Below, one piece after another: positions 1 to 12,109 of a stretch of DNA of 64,000 nucleotides (position 1 is its first letter; every line of letters starts with the position of its first letter). The stretch is from Tipula vernalis. Its lineage: Eukaryota > Arthropoda > Insecta > Diptera > Tipulidae. A program made the translations under genes and the position numbers. The notes under the pieces are model-generated. The model had not been told where the DNA came from. It ran no database searches and worked only from the letters and a program-made list of their open reading frames with translations. The stretch is from assembly GCA_958295665.1 (NCBI GenBank), contig OY282560.1, positions 53,816,333-53,880,332 on the forward strand, read 5' to 3'.

Positions 1-66
1 ATAAAGTTTGAGTACTGAAATAAAACGCCATTCGAAATATAACGCGGAATGGAAAAAAAAAAATAT

Positions 67-235
67 TGTGACGGTGACACCTAGTGTGTAATAGAAGAAG
101 TTAATTGAATAGCAATGTTTAACTGTACTAAAATGGATTTTTCCATGATAAAAATTGTTACGTAATGTTTCTACGCTATTCTAACAAGAAAAGTCATTAG
201 CTTTCTAGAAGTTTAGTTTGTGTATATAAAACAAT
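67..235 (+). repeat. Truncated LTR (copy A of the TGTGACGGTGACA family)
   Basis: Starts TGTGACGGTGACACC and matches, with scattered changes, the first ~170 bases of the two LTRs near 50.05 and 58.28 kb (shared blocks such as TTCTACGCTATTCTAAC and CTTTCTAGAAG). It is preceded by ATAT, as is the 50-kb copy. The match fades after about 235, so the R-U5 part with the AATAAA signal and the CGTAACA end is not recognisable. No internal retrotransposon sequence adjoins it. Probably a solo or 3'-truncated LTR. Confidence 0.75.
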
Positions 236-2699
236 CAATCAATTTTGTGAATTTTTATTCAAATTCTGGAAATATTAATAAATTTTGATGAAATGATAAG
301 CCTCTGCCAAAAATGACTGTACCTTCAGTTCTACCCCCTGAATTTGCAGTTTACAATTCGCAACTACACAGCCACAAGGATAACAATAAAACTCACATTC
401 ATCCACACAAATAACTGAACAAAGTTTTCTTTAATCGTTTGTATAGGTGGATGGATATACGTACAATACCTTTACGAGAATTTGTGCAAACGAATTTGTG
501 TGTGTGTTTGTGTGAGACAAAAGAATTTTTATTTTTCTAGATACCGAGTACAGATATAAACGGATTTCTTCCCCTGTTGCATGTAAATACCTATATCCCG
601 TCAAACTAGTGTTAAACATGCGTTCAATTTGCGCTGCTGAAGAAAAATGAAATTCACGAACACATTTAAACCACATAACCAACAACAATAACAAAAAAGG
701 GGATAGAATAAGGAATAAAAAAAGGGAAGCAAAGATTTCTTCATCATCTTCGTCTTCTTCTTGGTATTATACTGGTTTTTAATAATATTGGAAATTTCAT
801 TTCGTCTTAAGTAAGTATGATCGTCGCTTGGTGTAATGTGGCATAAAAAAATATTTAACAGATGGATTAAAATTTATTAAGAAGAAAATATTCAGTCAAT
901 TTCAAGAGCAATGACAATGTATGTATGTTTGGTGTAATGTTGCGTACTCGTATGTTCGAGGAAATACGCTGACTTAATAAAATAAAAATGAGCAACCGTA
1001 ATTATGTATGTACGAGTATGTCCGAACATTTTATAATTTCCTCATTTATGATAAAAAGCTGTTGTTGGCTTTTCCCATTTTTTGTGTATTATCATATGTC
1101 TGTATATATGGTATGTATGTATGTATGTATGTAATAAGTACGTATGTTTGTACATTTCAAACGGATATGAAATATGGGAATTAAATTATAAACATGTCCA
1201 AAACACATATAACCGACCCGAAATGGGCAAAAAAACGTTTTTGTTTTGTTTGTTCTGCTGCTCACTTCAGCTTTAATTTCGATCGATATCATTTTTTTTT
1301 TGTTTTTGTTTTGTGTTCGACTTCAAATGTGGTTTTTCATTTGTTTTTCCTCATCGTCGTTTTGTGTTGTAATGTGTGTGTTTGTACTCTGATATAATAT
1401 GTATTATGTATTATGGAAAATGAGAAAAATTTATGTTAGTACTTAACAATTTTTTGGTACATATTTAATGAGAATTAAATGATAAGAATATGTACTCTGT
1501 GCTGTGTGTGTTATCTAAAATCTTTTGACACACAAAACACAACCAACTAAAAAAAAAATTCAAAAACACAACAGCAACAATGAGTTGGCAACATACTTAT
1601 GTACTATATATGTACATAAACACATTTAACAGAATGATGAGGACGAAAAGGATTTGGTTTTGTTGTTGTTGTTGTTGTGTTTCTTTTTCAAGGATTGATA
1701 TCAAAATAATATTCAAAAAGTTGACAACATTTTGATGGGTTTTGGGTGGTTTAGGATGGGCGGAAAATTTTGTTTGTATGATGATCGGTATCATTTAGAA
1801 TCGATTGACTTTTTGTGTATTTTTTTTTATTTTTAAATTAGAGCGGGAGTATATGACGACAAGTGTTTCGTTTTTAATTAAGGCGATTAAATGATATAAA
1901 AATAATTCGTTTGCTTTTCAAATGATTTAAATGAAGGGTGACAGAAGTTGAAATCTTTCTGGAGCATATGGTTGACTGAATTAAGCTTTTTATCGAATTT
2001 ATTGGTCCATCTTAAATTGAGGATTTCTCAATAATAAAAAAACACTCAAAACCATATGGGTATATAAACGGTAATATAGTATTCTCGGTGGTAATATTAC
2101 CGCAATATCGGCAACATAAATTAAAAATGTTTTTTCCAAACAACTCAACTTGTTAATCTAGCAAATACTGTACTTAGGTTGTAAGGCTAAGCGTTTGCTT
2201 GATTAGCGAATTTATCTAATTAAATTACCGCTGGTGGGGTTTAATTAGACGGAGAATTAGAAACTACACGTTTGGTGATTAAGGGTTTATTCTGATTTAT
2301 TTTTAATAAATTCCGAGTTTAAATATGTTGTCTATATTCTTAGAATACTACAATTAAATATTATGTATAGCTGACAAATAATATGTATGTGTGCATACTT
2401 CCGTTATTAATATTTCACTTTATGCAACCTGAACAATTTTATTACTTAAAATTAAAATGATGACTTGACAAATAAGCCCTATTCACAGATGAAGTGAACA
2501 TACTCCCGGGCTACATTAAGCCTTTTATCTGGTTGTTTGTAATGCGGATACTGTAGCGTTCCATACGGTAGGGCAAAATTGTCAGATGTGGGCTTGGATA
2601 GGAGAGAGAATGCCATCAAATTGATGCACTTTCGATTATTATTGGAGAGCTGTTGTTTTTAATCATAAACCAGTCCATTCTGTGCATTTCCTAAACCAA
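236..2699. other. AT-rich non-coding DNA with microsatellites
   Basis: No coding sequence is supportable; the small ORFs are AT-rich and repetitive. A (TATG)n tract lies near 1109-1133 and (GTT)n near 1657-1678. A less AT-rich patch near 2480-2600 could be an unidentified element scrap. No promoter, splice pair or RNA gene is recognised. Confidence 0.6.
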
Positions 2700-2740
2700 C
2701 TTCATTTTTAGTAGCGACAAATCCCTCCCTTAAGACTCAT

Positions 2741-4255
2741 CGTTTAATAGAACAGCAATATTGATTGTTTTTGGCACGTCACGCCAGAAAGTATTGGAGC
2801 TAAGGAAAATTTTGGAATCAGAGGAGGCACCACCATTGGAGTCAGCGGTAAATGAAGATGATTTTAATTTAGCAATTGAAAAGTTAGGGGAATTGCAAAA
2901 GGAGTTGAGAGATGTCATTAGAGAAGGGGACATAATAAATGAAAAAATAGTAAAATCTAAAATTAGGCATTACCAGGATCGTGCGTTTAGAGCAGCGGGT
3001 GACAGTGAAGAGACTGATGCGATATTGTACGGGGTTGGCGGAACATTAAACGAACATTGAGAATGTCATCAGAAGAACGTGATATATCGGTGCAGCAAAA
3101 TCTACGATCACCTAATCACACTTTGACGAAAGCAAGTCAGAAAGATGACGTTCGAGCTTCTTTGATGGGTAGAGCCAGAGGAAAGAAGCCAATCGCCGAT
3201 TCCCAGAGAGCAGAAATATTAACGCCCGCTACAACTAGTCGAGAGAAGACTTTAAAAGGACGTGCACAGGGCGGCTCTTCTTCATCACACCGTGACCACC
3301 ACAACATATGCATACATACTCGAAGTGATGAATGGAATTTTGATAAGTTTTTTGAGAATTTGCGATTCCGTAATGCAGAGGTTGTAGGACAATTGTAAGA
3401 GATCGAAATGGTCCCGTTCCAAGATCTATGGACTCAGGAGTGCTGAATTATGTAGAAAGACGTCGTGTGGCTATTGAAAAATGGCCAGTGAGATTTTCTG
3501 GTGATGGGTCTCTTCCGTTAACCGACTTTTTACGGAAAATCGATCTGTATGCGGAAGCCGATGATGTCGCGATGAGAGCCGTGTTTAGGGGCATTTTTAA
3601 ACTGTTGGAAGGAATTGCCTTGGAGTGGTATGAAGTGAATGCAGGCAAAATTCGTAGTTGGGAAGACTTAGTAACAGGACTAAAGACGCGATTTCTTTCT
3701 AAGAACTACGACTTTATGATAATAGAAGAGATTTTGGCAAGGATGCAGTTACCGGGTGAGCCTATAGCAGACTACTTGATGAAGATGACAAAAGCTGTTC
3801 CTCAAGGTATATCCGCCTTTAGACGAAGGGTATAAAGTGTACGTGCTTCAACGCAATATGTTGTCTCATTATCGGTTACAACTGACGGTTGCAGATGTAT
3901 CAACGGTGACACAATTGGAGAAATTATGTAAAAACATGGATGAGGCAAAGCTAATGGATGCAAGACAACATCAGTTCAACCAGCAACAAAATAAACCCAC
4001 CACTCTACAGTACGTAGACCAACATATAGACGAGACAATATGAGGAATGTGGCAGCTGTTGAAGTCGTGCAAAATAACCCCACCCATACAAGTAAATTTG
4101 CTAGAAGACAGCAATCAAATAGAAATAATTCAAATATAAAGCGCTGAAACTGCTTACAGACGGGACATCGACATTTTGATTGTGATAAACCCAGACTTAT
4201 TGTTCGTGTTGCGGAATGGATGGCTTCCGAGCAGACCAGTGTCCTAGAAATCACC
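2741..4255 (+). pseudogene. Gypsy-type Gag (broken)
   Basis: Structural Gag polyprotein relic in at least four frame segments. 2761-3060 is a charged helical N-terminal piece; 3057-3398 is basic and Arg/Ser-rich; 3428-3835 resembles the retrotransposon capsid domain (WPVRFSGDGSLPLTDFLRKI, then a WY and a SWEDL block), which would assemble the particle. A continuation runs to about 4043. Around 4140-4255 there is a broken zinc knuckle reading NCLQTGHRHFDC: its first Cys is now Arg and the next Trp codon is a stop. A second Cys-rich block follows in another frame. The family is clear; the exact start is not. Confidence 0.8.
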
Positions 4256-4615
4256 AAGGTGGCGGTTTATTTGCATATATGGATGGACCAACACAAAAAA
4301 CCATCAAATCCGTCGGAAAACTCTAATCTGGAAGATTAGGGGATCTCGTCATCCCAGACAATTCTAAAAAGATCCCAACATATCAAACAAAAGAAGTTCA
4401 AACCGAAATGTTTCACAACGCAATTAGCAACAATTTCCATTACATCCGATATAATGGTAATGAACAAAATAACAATCAAGATGCACAGAGTTTGACAATA
4501 GGGACATTTCATCGTAGATCGCAATATACGAAACAGTCAAAAGGGAAAAAGCGATAAGTAAGAAAGGCGATAGGTGTAGATTAGGAAGCGAAGAAGAAAA
4601 AATCCTTGAAGCTGA

Positions 4616-5070
4616 TGATTGAATGTGTGATAAACATTGAAGGAGATAACCGACCACACATAGAGGTGGAAATTTTGGGGTACACTGTAACTGGGTTGCT
4701 GGATTCAGGAGCCAGTTGCACGGTGCTGGTAACGACGACATCTATGTGCGGTTGGAGCTTCTTGGTTTACATCTGATTCTGGCTGATTCCCGCATTAAAA
4801 CCGCGGATGGAACAGTTCACGATGTTAAGTATTCTGTGGAATAGTTTTTGGTCGATAATAAATGTAAAGTAATTAGGTCTTTGGTGGTCCCATCCATTCC
4901 CAATGATTTGATCTGTGGTATCGACTTTTTTGAGGCTTTCCGCATCTGGCCATCAGTTGTGTCCAACGAACCGCTAAGCGTTGACTGTGTTAATGTTGTC
5001 CAAAACACTGGCACGTATAATCAACATCAGTTGGATGATTTGCAGAAAGTTACGCTGAACCACGTGATGA
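4616..5070 (+). pseudogene. Retropepsin-like protease of the gypsy element
   Basis: Aspartic protease that would process Gag-Pol. The catalytic signature LLDSGASCTVL is readable at about 4696-4728, and the characteristic closing stretch LICGIDFFEAF at about 4909-4941 (compare the family's LLGxDFL). Between them lies at least one frameshift (near 4728-4740) and a stop (near 4842), so no active protease can be made. It sits between Gag and reverse transcriptase as expected. Confidence 0.8.
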
Positions 5071-5085
5071 ATGAACAATATTGAC

Positions 5086-6645
5086 ACTGGCAATGCTAAG
5101 TCGGTTAAAACGAGGGCTCGACCTATCTTCCCATACGTCCAGAAGGAGATGAATGCAGAATTGGACCGTATGATAAGGTTGGGAGTGGTGGAAGAGGCCG
5201 GTCCAACTGAGTGGGCACACCCTATTGTTTGCGTGCTAAAACCGATGCGATTCTGTTTAGACGCGCGCAAACTAAATTAAGTTACAGTGAAAGAGGTGAC
5301 AAGGTACTTGTCCAGTTTAGATCTCAGCGATGCCTTCTGGCAGATTGAGTTAAATGCTAGCAGTCGACCCAAAACGGCTTTTATTGTACCTGGAAGGGGA
5401 CTCTTCCAGTACAAGCGAATGCTGTTTGGACTGTGCAATGCTAGCCAAACTCTCTGTCGGTTGATGGACAAGGTTCTCGGAGTAGATTTGGAACCGAGGG
5501 TGTTTGTTTACCTTGATGACATAATCGTGATGTCGCAAACGTTTGAGGAGCACATGACACTACTGAAAGAGGTAGCCAAACGTTTGCGAAAGGCTAAACT
5601 CACGATTAGCTTAGATAAATCGTGGTTTTGTCTAAAGGAAATCAGATATCTTGGATACATCCTGAGAAGATTACCGGAATCCTCAACTTTACAACACCGA
5701 AATCTGTGAAAGACGCTCGGAGGCTCATTGGGATGGCTGGTTGGTATCGGCGGTTTATCCCCGATTTCTCGACAGCTATAGCACCAATCACCAACGTCTT
5801 GAAAAAAAACTGCCAGTAAGAAGTTTGAATTCACTCAATTGAAGAGTTTGCTTGTGTCAGCTCCAATTCTTATAAATCCAGACTTCGAGAGGATGTTCAC
5901 CATCCAGACCGATGCATCTGATACGGGAATAGGTGCTGTTCTGACACAAGAAGTAGATGGCAGCGAGAGAGTGAAGGCGTATATGAGTCAGAAACTCACA
6001 TCCACGCAAAGAAAATATCCGGTGTTAGCTATCGAGAAGTTTAGGCCTTATATCGATGGTATAAAATTCAAAGTGGTAATCGACTGTGCTTCTCTGATAT
6101 GGCTGAGGAACCTGAAGGACCCTGCATCGAGGTTGGCTCGCTGGTCAATGCGTCTCCAGGCGTATGATTTTGAACTCCAGCACAGAAAAGGGAAATTAAA
6201 TGTGGTGCCTGATGCATTTTCTCGTGCTGTTGAGTGTATTCAAGTCGATACTGAAATGCAGGATGACCCAGCGTATCAGAAGGTCAGTCAAGGTGTATTA
6301 GATTCCCCCGATAAGTATCCCGACTTTCGTATTCAAGACGGGAAGTTGTACAAATATTGCCAGACGGTAGGTGATGATGGTGCTTATAGCTGGAAGTGGA
6401 AGCTATACGTTCCAAAGTCAAACAGGACGAAAATATTGTATGATAACCACGATAGCACTTAAGCTGCACACTTTGGCTTTTTCAAAACGCTCCGAAGACT
6501 TCAAGAGAGGTATTATTGGCCGAATATGGCTAGTGATGTGCGGAATTACGTCAAGGTTTGTGAAAAGTGTCAGCTCAACAAACCTAAGTGCGAGCACTCG
6601 AGGGTCCCCATGGGTGAGCCAACTATCAACTCAGCTGTTATTCTT
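5086..6645 (+). pseudogene. Gypsy-type Pol: RT, RNase H and integrase N-terminus (broken)
   Basis: Reverse transcriptase begins near 5095 (ARPIFPYVQKEM, EWAHPIVCVLKP). A stop at 5278-5280 breaks it before the block SSLDLSDAFWQIEL, and the catalytic YLDD is intact at 5509-5520. A frameshift near 5640-5700 precedes the RT/RNase H connection (AGWYRRFIPDFS). RNase H spans about 5839-6230, with TDASDTGIGAVL and a tether ending VVPDAFSRAVE. Integrase begins with a His-Cys zinc finger (HDST, AAHFG, then CEKCQ near 6552-6566), interrupted by a stop near 6460, and is lost at about 6645 where LINE sequence takes over. The order PR-RT-RH-IN identifies Ty3/gypsy. Confidence 0.9.
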
Positions 6646-8190
6646 CTAGTTCGTTTTAGCGACCAACATATTATTTTGGGCGACTTTAATTTACCCGATA
6701 TATCTTGGAACGATGTGAACGGTGTATTTTCCCCATCTTCCTACTGATGAAAGGGTACTAGCTATCATCGATTACTTTGCTAGCATCTCAACTACGCCGC
6801 TTAACCGTATTAGCATCAGTCGGAAGGCCGAAAATTTGTACTGTACTTTGTTAAGCTTCAATGATCTTCTCAGATGAAGGTGGTATCAAAAACCACGTTC
6901 CATAGGTTAAAACAAATAAAATCGACCTTCGGGAGGCATGGTATAATAATGAATTGGTGTTGCTCGAGAAACAACGCAATAAACTTCTTTCCTTGTGTAG
7001 ATTGCATGGTGTTAAATACTATCCTGATTTTGATAGAGCCCACAAGGAATTTAAGACCCTAAACTGGTTCCTTTACAACAACTATATAGTGGCAAGAGTT
7101 AATATCTCAAAAATAGCTAGCTTCCCGTCTACTATGTTTCACCAGAGCTCCGTCACTAGTCAGCCCTTTCTAATTTTTTTGCGTCGGTTTATAAACCCGT
7201 TCTGTCGCCCACTATCATGACTCCAGCTTTCACCAGTTTCATTCAACTTAATGTTTTTAAATTTACCGAGAAAGAAGTTGGCGATTGCTTACTCCAGCTC
7301 GAGGTTGGGAAGGAAGCGGATTATGATGAGTTTCCGCCGAATCTGTTTAGAGAGTTCAGTTCTTCCGATTACCGTCATATTTAATGGAAGCCTTCGTCGC
7401 GGTTTTTTCCTCGATCCTTGGAAAATTTGTTGTATTCATCCAATCTTCAAGGTGGGTAGAAAAAGTAATGTGAGTAATTATTGTGTGATCGCCATTTTCT
7501 TCATCTTACCCCAGCTGCTTGAGTCTATAGTTTATAAAATCTTGCATTTCTATACTAAGCATTTGTTTTCTCCTGCACAACACGGATTTTATCCCGGTAG
7601 GCCTACAGTAACTAACTTGGTCTCGTTTTGTGGTGATTTATTTGATAATTTAAATTCCAGCCAGCAGCTCGACGTTGTTTATACAGAATTTCCTAAGGCT
7701 TTTGATATGATTCACCACTCTATTCTTATTAGTAAGTTAGAGAGTCTAAATTGTCAGTTCGTTCCTATTAAATGGTGGCGTTTATGCTTCTCTGTTCAAT
7801 ACTTGGAATTTGCTAACTGCCTTCCCTTCGCAGCCGACAAGAAAATTTTCGCCCATTTTTCACCAATAATTGACCCAGTCGAGTTCATATGTTATGTTAG
7901 GCCTTTTTAAACGAAACTGCAGGATTTTAATCTCGTTTGTTCGGTCTATTTTGGAGTATGTATCTCTAGGTTGGGCGCCATCCTACCGAATAGGTCCTTG
8001 AATATTTTGAAACTGCAACATCTATTCGTGCGCGATATCGTTAATTTCCGTATCGATTGTACCGAGCTACTCACACGTCTAAATATATATGCTCCCGAAC
8101 GTGGGATGGATCAACGTTAATTAATTGTATCAATTAATTGTAGTTAGCCATAATTGCTTGTACCGATTGTAATCTTTGTAGGTATCAAAT
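6646..8190 (+). pseudogene. Decayed LINE ORF2 fragment (relative of the intact LINE at 50.6 kb)
   Basis: Begins abruptly with the endonuclease motif ILGDFNLPDISWNDVNGVF, closely matching the intact LINE's ORF2 near 52258-52318. It continues with linker (LLEKQRNKLLSLCRLHGVKYY), reverse transcriptase (AQHGFYPGRPTVTNLVSFCG at about 7573-7632, and an FPKAFDMIHHSIL block where functional copies have DFAKAFDKIDHSLL) and the C-terminal ELLTRLNIYAPERG near 8060-8103. Several internal deletions and frameshifts remove the FADD block. The 5' half is missing, the usual result of incomplete reverse transcription, though here it joins straight onto gypsy integrase. Confidence 0.85.
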
Positions 8191-8224
8191 AAAAATCTTT
8201 AGTTTGACCAAAGGCCACTAAACA

Positions 8225-8287
8225 ATAGAGGCTTGTAAGGGAATTGATAAAACCAACGATTTTATCAATTCCCTTACAAGCCTCTAT
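8225..8287. repeat. Perfect 28-bp inverted repeat with 7-base loop
   Basis: The arm at 8225-8252 (beginning ATAGAGGCTTGTAAGGG) is exactly complementary to 8260-8287; the loop CCAACGA is 8253-8259. It lies between the end of the 6.6-8.2 kb LINE fragment and the start of the next LINE. No mismatch in 28 pairs implies recent origin or selection. Confidence 0.95.
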
Positions 8288-8448
8288 GTTTACGTTAATT
8301 TGTCATTTATTACTTTCTTTGGTTGGTTTTTTGTTTCTTTTCGTTTTAGATTTCCAGTAATCCGGTTCGGTTTGGATGAAGTGTTCCTTTTATTTATTTG
8401 TAAGTATTGCGCTTCAATCACGTCACGTCGTGTTTATTTTTGATTGTA

Positions 8449-11188
8449 ATGTCGTTTAATAACCCCAATGTAGTTTTAAAATCTATGTTAGTCGATAGGT
8501 CTATGTTAAATATAGCTAGTTTTAACGTGCAAAGTTTAGTCCCAAATATTGACGAGATTCGTCACATTTTTAATGGTGCTTCCGTGGACATTCTTTGTTT
8601 CTCTGAGACATTTTTAAATCCGAATATCCCTAATTTAGCTTTGGCCATCAAAGGTTATAATATATTTAGGAAAGATAGAGCGGTACCTCCCCTTAATTAT
8701 GGTGGTTTATGTATGTTTGTAGGAGATCACATTAAGGCTAGATTAGTTACTGTACCTTCTTCCATTTCAGAATTGTTAGTATCGGATTTAGAGTTTTTAT
8801 TTGTCACTATTTTTATTAATGGTCGTAAAATCTTAGTCGGTACCATCTATAACCCACCAAAAACTAGTAAGAGATCGTATGCCAAATTTAAAAAATCACT
8901 TGTAGACAAAGTTTATTTAGTTATTTCTCTTGTAGATTCGATGAAATGTATATATCAGGTGACTTTAATTTCGATATACTCCAAAAGTCCGGCTTCCCTC
9001 GGGATTATTTGAATCTTTTAAATAGTCTTAATTTATCCGTACACAACACTGTGGCACCAACGTTTTCTTGTCCAACCGCTAGCGGGGCATCTTATTCCCT
9101 TATTGATCATATCATATCTTTTACTAATAACTCTATTTGTTTTTTCAATCAGTTGTCTCTCGGTATGGGATCCCATCATGATCTTTTAGTTTTTTCTGTA
9201 AACTCTTACTCTCCACCTAAACCTAAGAGTTTTAGCTTTAGAGATTTTTCTAGTATAGACAATTCCCGCCTTTACTTAGTTTGTAACTCAGTTCCTTGGG
9301 AGGATATTTTTTGCCTTAGTTCGGCAACTAGCCAAATAGAATTTTTCAACTCGTATATTAGTTTGGTGTTTAATAGTTGTGTTCCGCTTAAAAAGGTTAC
9401 TTGCAAAGCAAAATCTCCGCCTTGGTTGTCTCAGGAAATTTTGAATGCCATAAATATTAGAGTTAGTAAATATCGTTTATGGAAAAGGTGTCCTAGTAGT
9501 CAGTCTCATTTAGATTACAAGCAGGCTCGTAACAGAGTTGTAGGGTTAATTCGAATTGCTAAACGTAATTTTTTCAAGGACAAGTTAGACTCCTCTCTTC
9601 CTCCCAAGGTTTTCTGGCGTAATGTTCGTAATTTAGGCCTAGGCAGATGCAAGATTAGTTCAAGTGGGGATTTCAAACCCAATGAAATTAATAGTTATTT
9701 TTGCTCTAGTCTGAACTCGGGCAGTATTTCCTTCGATTTGTTCTCTAACGCGTCCTCTAATTCGTTTTCGTTTTCAAATATTTCTCTCGAGGAATTACAA
9801 TCTGCTATTTGGAAGGTTAAATCGGAATCTTCTGGTCTGGATAACGTCAATTTAAAATTCGTTAAGATAGTTTTCCCTTTCGTCTCAAAATACTTGTTAG
9901 CTTGTTACATATTTTCAATTTTATTCTCACGTCCTCTTCCTATCCAGATCAGTGGAAGCTAAGTAAAATAATCCCGATTCCAAAGATCAGTAATCCTTTA
10001 GAGCTATCCCATTTTCGGCCAATTAGCACTTTAAGTTCTCTCTCTAAGGCTTTCGAGATAGTTGTTAAAAATCAAATTCAATCGCATTTACATAGCAATA
10101 GTTTAATTAGTTGCTTCCAATCTGGGTTTAGAAAATTTCATAGTACTTCTACTGCGTTATTAAATGTATGTGATGATATTAGGCGTAATATGAATAATAG
10201 GGAATTAACTTCTTTAACTTTGTTAGATTTTTCTAAGGCCTTTGATTCTATTAATCACAGAATTCTTTTCAATAAACTCTTATCTCAGTTTAGATTTTCG
10301 CTTTCTGCTGCCAAATTGATTTTTAACTATCTTTCTAATCGTTCTCAGGCAGTTTTTTTCGACAATTCCTTGTCTGATTTCCTTCCTGTAATTTCCGGCG
10401 TGCCTCAGGGTTCAGTGCTGGGTCCTCTATTATTTTCTATGTACATAAATGACATAGAATCCTCCATTCAACATTGTTCATTTCATATTTTCGCTGATGA
10501 CGTTCAAATTTATAGAAATAGTCGTTTAGATCAGGATTCTATTGTTAGGAATATTTGTCTGATAAATGAAGATTTAAGTAATATCGTTCGCTGGTCGGTC
10601 TCTAACAGGCTTGTTTTAAACGCGAATAAATCTCAGTCGATTATAATTTATAAAAAACCGTTAGATACCTCGTCCTTTCCTGGTATTTTTCTGCAAGGTT
10701 CGCTAATTGTATATTCAAATACTGTTAGGGATTTAGGCTTAGTTATTAATAAAACTCTTACTTGGGGTGACCATTTAGTTACTATTAGTAAGAGGGTCTT
10801 TGGCATGCTTAGTTGTTTGTATAAAGTGGTTGGATTTTCTGATAGTCAGTTTAGGAAAAAATTGTTTTTGTCTTATCTTCTTCCTCATTTTATTTACGGT
10901 GACATAGTTTTATTCGGTATGCTTCAGGAAAATATGAATGTTCTCCAAAGATGTTTCAATGCTTGTACCAGGTTTATTTTTGGTATTAGGAAGTTCGATC
11001 ATATTTCTGCCTACTCTAGCCTTGTTTTAGAATGTAGTTTATCTATTTTTTACGAATTTCGCGTTTGTCTTTTTATTTTTAAACTTCTTAAAGCTAAGGA
11101 GCCTTGTTATCTATATAGGAAATTAATGTTTAGTAGGTTTCATTCCTCTAACTTCCGCCTAATTCCGGCTAAAAATTGTTGTAGGTAG
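8449..11188 (+). pseudogene. LINE ORF2: AP-like endonuclease and reverse transcriptase (two frameshifts)
   Basis: The first ATG at 8449 opens MSFNNPNVVLKSML. The endonuclease (target nicking) shows NIASFNVQSL, DILCFSETFLNP and, after a frameshift between about 8930 and 8960, SGDFNFDILQ and SLIDHIISF. The linker and RT N-terminus run to 9962. A second frameshift near 9902-9960 leads to the RT palm: PIPKISNPLELSHFRPISTL, SGFRKFHSTSTALLNV, LLDFSKAFDSINHRIL, SGVPQGSVLGPLLFSMYIND and the catalytic FADD at 10490-10501. The thumb and C-terminal part run to the stop near 11188. A functional copy would reverse-transcribe its own RNA at a nicked chromosomal site. Confidence 0.88.
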
Positions 11189-11379
11189 TTAAACGCGTCA
11201 TTTTGTGTTAGGGGAGTTTCCCTCTGGAATTCAATTCCATTGGAAATTAAGAGATTAGGATCGGCAAAATTATTTAGGTCAAAATTTTTGGAGTGGCGTG
11301 ATTGATGGGCAATACGTAGTTTTTTAATTTATTTTTAATAACCATGTTATTTTGTTAATTTTTAATTTTTATATTATTT

Positions 11380-11446
11380 CACCTCGTGCTGTACATTTTA
11401 TTGTAAATGAGCTACTGCTCAAAATAGAATGTGTAAGCACGAGGTG
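11380..11446 (+). other. 3' UTR stem-loop of the LINE
   Basis: CACCTCGTGCT at 11380-11390 pairs perfectly with AGCACGAGGTG at 11436-11446. Inside, ACATTTTATT-like and AAAATAGAATGT segments pair imperfectly, and GAGC-TACT-GCTC forms an inner hairpin, so the whole 67-base interval folds as one bipartite stem. It lies between the ORF stop and the TAAA tail, where LINE reverse transcriptases often recognise their template RNA; that role is inferred. Confidence 0.75.
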
Positions 11447-11573
11447 GAAATTGTTTGAAAAAATTTAAGAGGTTTTTATGCCTAATGGAAGCAACTTCTT
11501 TTTTCTTTTTTTGTTTCGATTGCTTTGTTTCCATGTGTGCTTTTCCTCTTAATACTAAATTATTTATAAATAC

Positions 11574-11612
11574 TATAAATAAATAAATAAATAAATATAA
11601 ATAAACATCAAC
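11574..11612 (+). repeat. TAAA-type 3' tail of the LINE
   Basis: An imperfect (ATAA/TAAA)n run terminates the LINE, like the tails at 42433-42448 and 54775-54795. Short tandem tails replace poly(A) in several insect LINE families. Confidence 0.75.
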
Positions 11613-11639
11613 ATTTTGGAGCTTAAGCCTCAGGATTTA

Positions 11640-12109
11640 CCAAAAGTCTTCTACACTGGCAAAATATGGCAGTAGGTTTTTAAATTTCGGAATCAAGAAT
11701 CCTTACCTGGTGAAATCTATTAATCATTTCGTTAAAAAAGTACAGTATTCCTACAGCTAGTAAAGACAATAATTGGTCCTAGATGGATTGACGTGACATC
11801 TCTTCTCAATATCCCACCCTTCCACTAAATGTAGGACCTATCGCATTAAGATGTAATGAGATGATAAGATGTTCTGGCAGTTTCCCGAAACTGAATCTAA
11901 CAAGATCATCAGCTTTGGATAATGAAGCCAGAATACTGAAGTTTAATAAGAAGCCTGTTAATAATCAAGAGCCACAGCAGAGGACACCATCCTGTGAATA
12001 GACTTTGGAAACCATGACAGCTTAACAATTGTGCGATCAATACCGAAATTGATACAGGCTTTAGTAATCGTAACAAACGAAGTACTATCAAAAGCTCCAG
12101 CAATATCCA
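11640..12109 (-). pseudogene. Jockey-like LINE reverse transcriptase, 3' portion (decayed)
   Basis: On the minus strand 12109 to about 12040 reads LDIAGAFDSTSFVTITKAC, the RT palm block holding the first catalytic aspartate region. It is followed by a deletion-joined PLLWLLIINRLLIKLQYSGF (the stretch after the PQGG block), then degraded sequence resembling the CHVNPSRTN block near 11775-11800. YADD is not recognisable. The matching N-terminal part lies at 13747-14360 on the same strand, so an insertion separates them. Confidence 0.72.

Larger units (their letters stand above)
2700..6645 (+). mobile_element. Degenerate Ty3/gypsy LTR retrotransposon, 3'-truncated
   Basis: Gag, protease, reverse transcriptase, RNase H and the start of integrase follow one another on the plus strand in Ty3/gypsy order, broken by several stops and frameshifts. 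No flanking LTR is recognised. The 3' side ends inside integrase, where the reading changes directly into the endonuclease of a LINE (6646 on). No envelope gene is seen. The element is dead but fairly young: every domain is still readable. Confidence 0.88.
8288..11612 (+). mobile_element. LINE (endonuclease-RT non-LTR retrotransposon), 5'-truncated or single-ORF
   Basis: An endonuclease plus reverse transcriptase reading spans 8449-11188, followed by a 3' UTR with a long stem-loop and a TAAA-type tail. No ORF1 is present; only about 160 bases separate the upstream inverted repeat from the first ATG. Two frameshifts break the ORF but few stops occur, so it is a recent dead copy. The clade is uncertain (CR1/Jockey/LOA supergroup; no RNase H). 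Confidence 0.85.

Noticed and set aside
431..694. 87-codon minus-strand ORF.
   Set aside because: AT-rich microsatellite-like codons, no homology pattern, no splice or promoter context.
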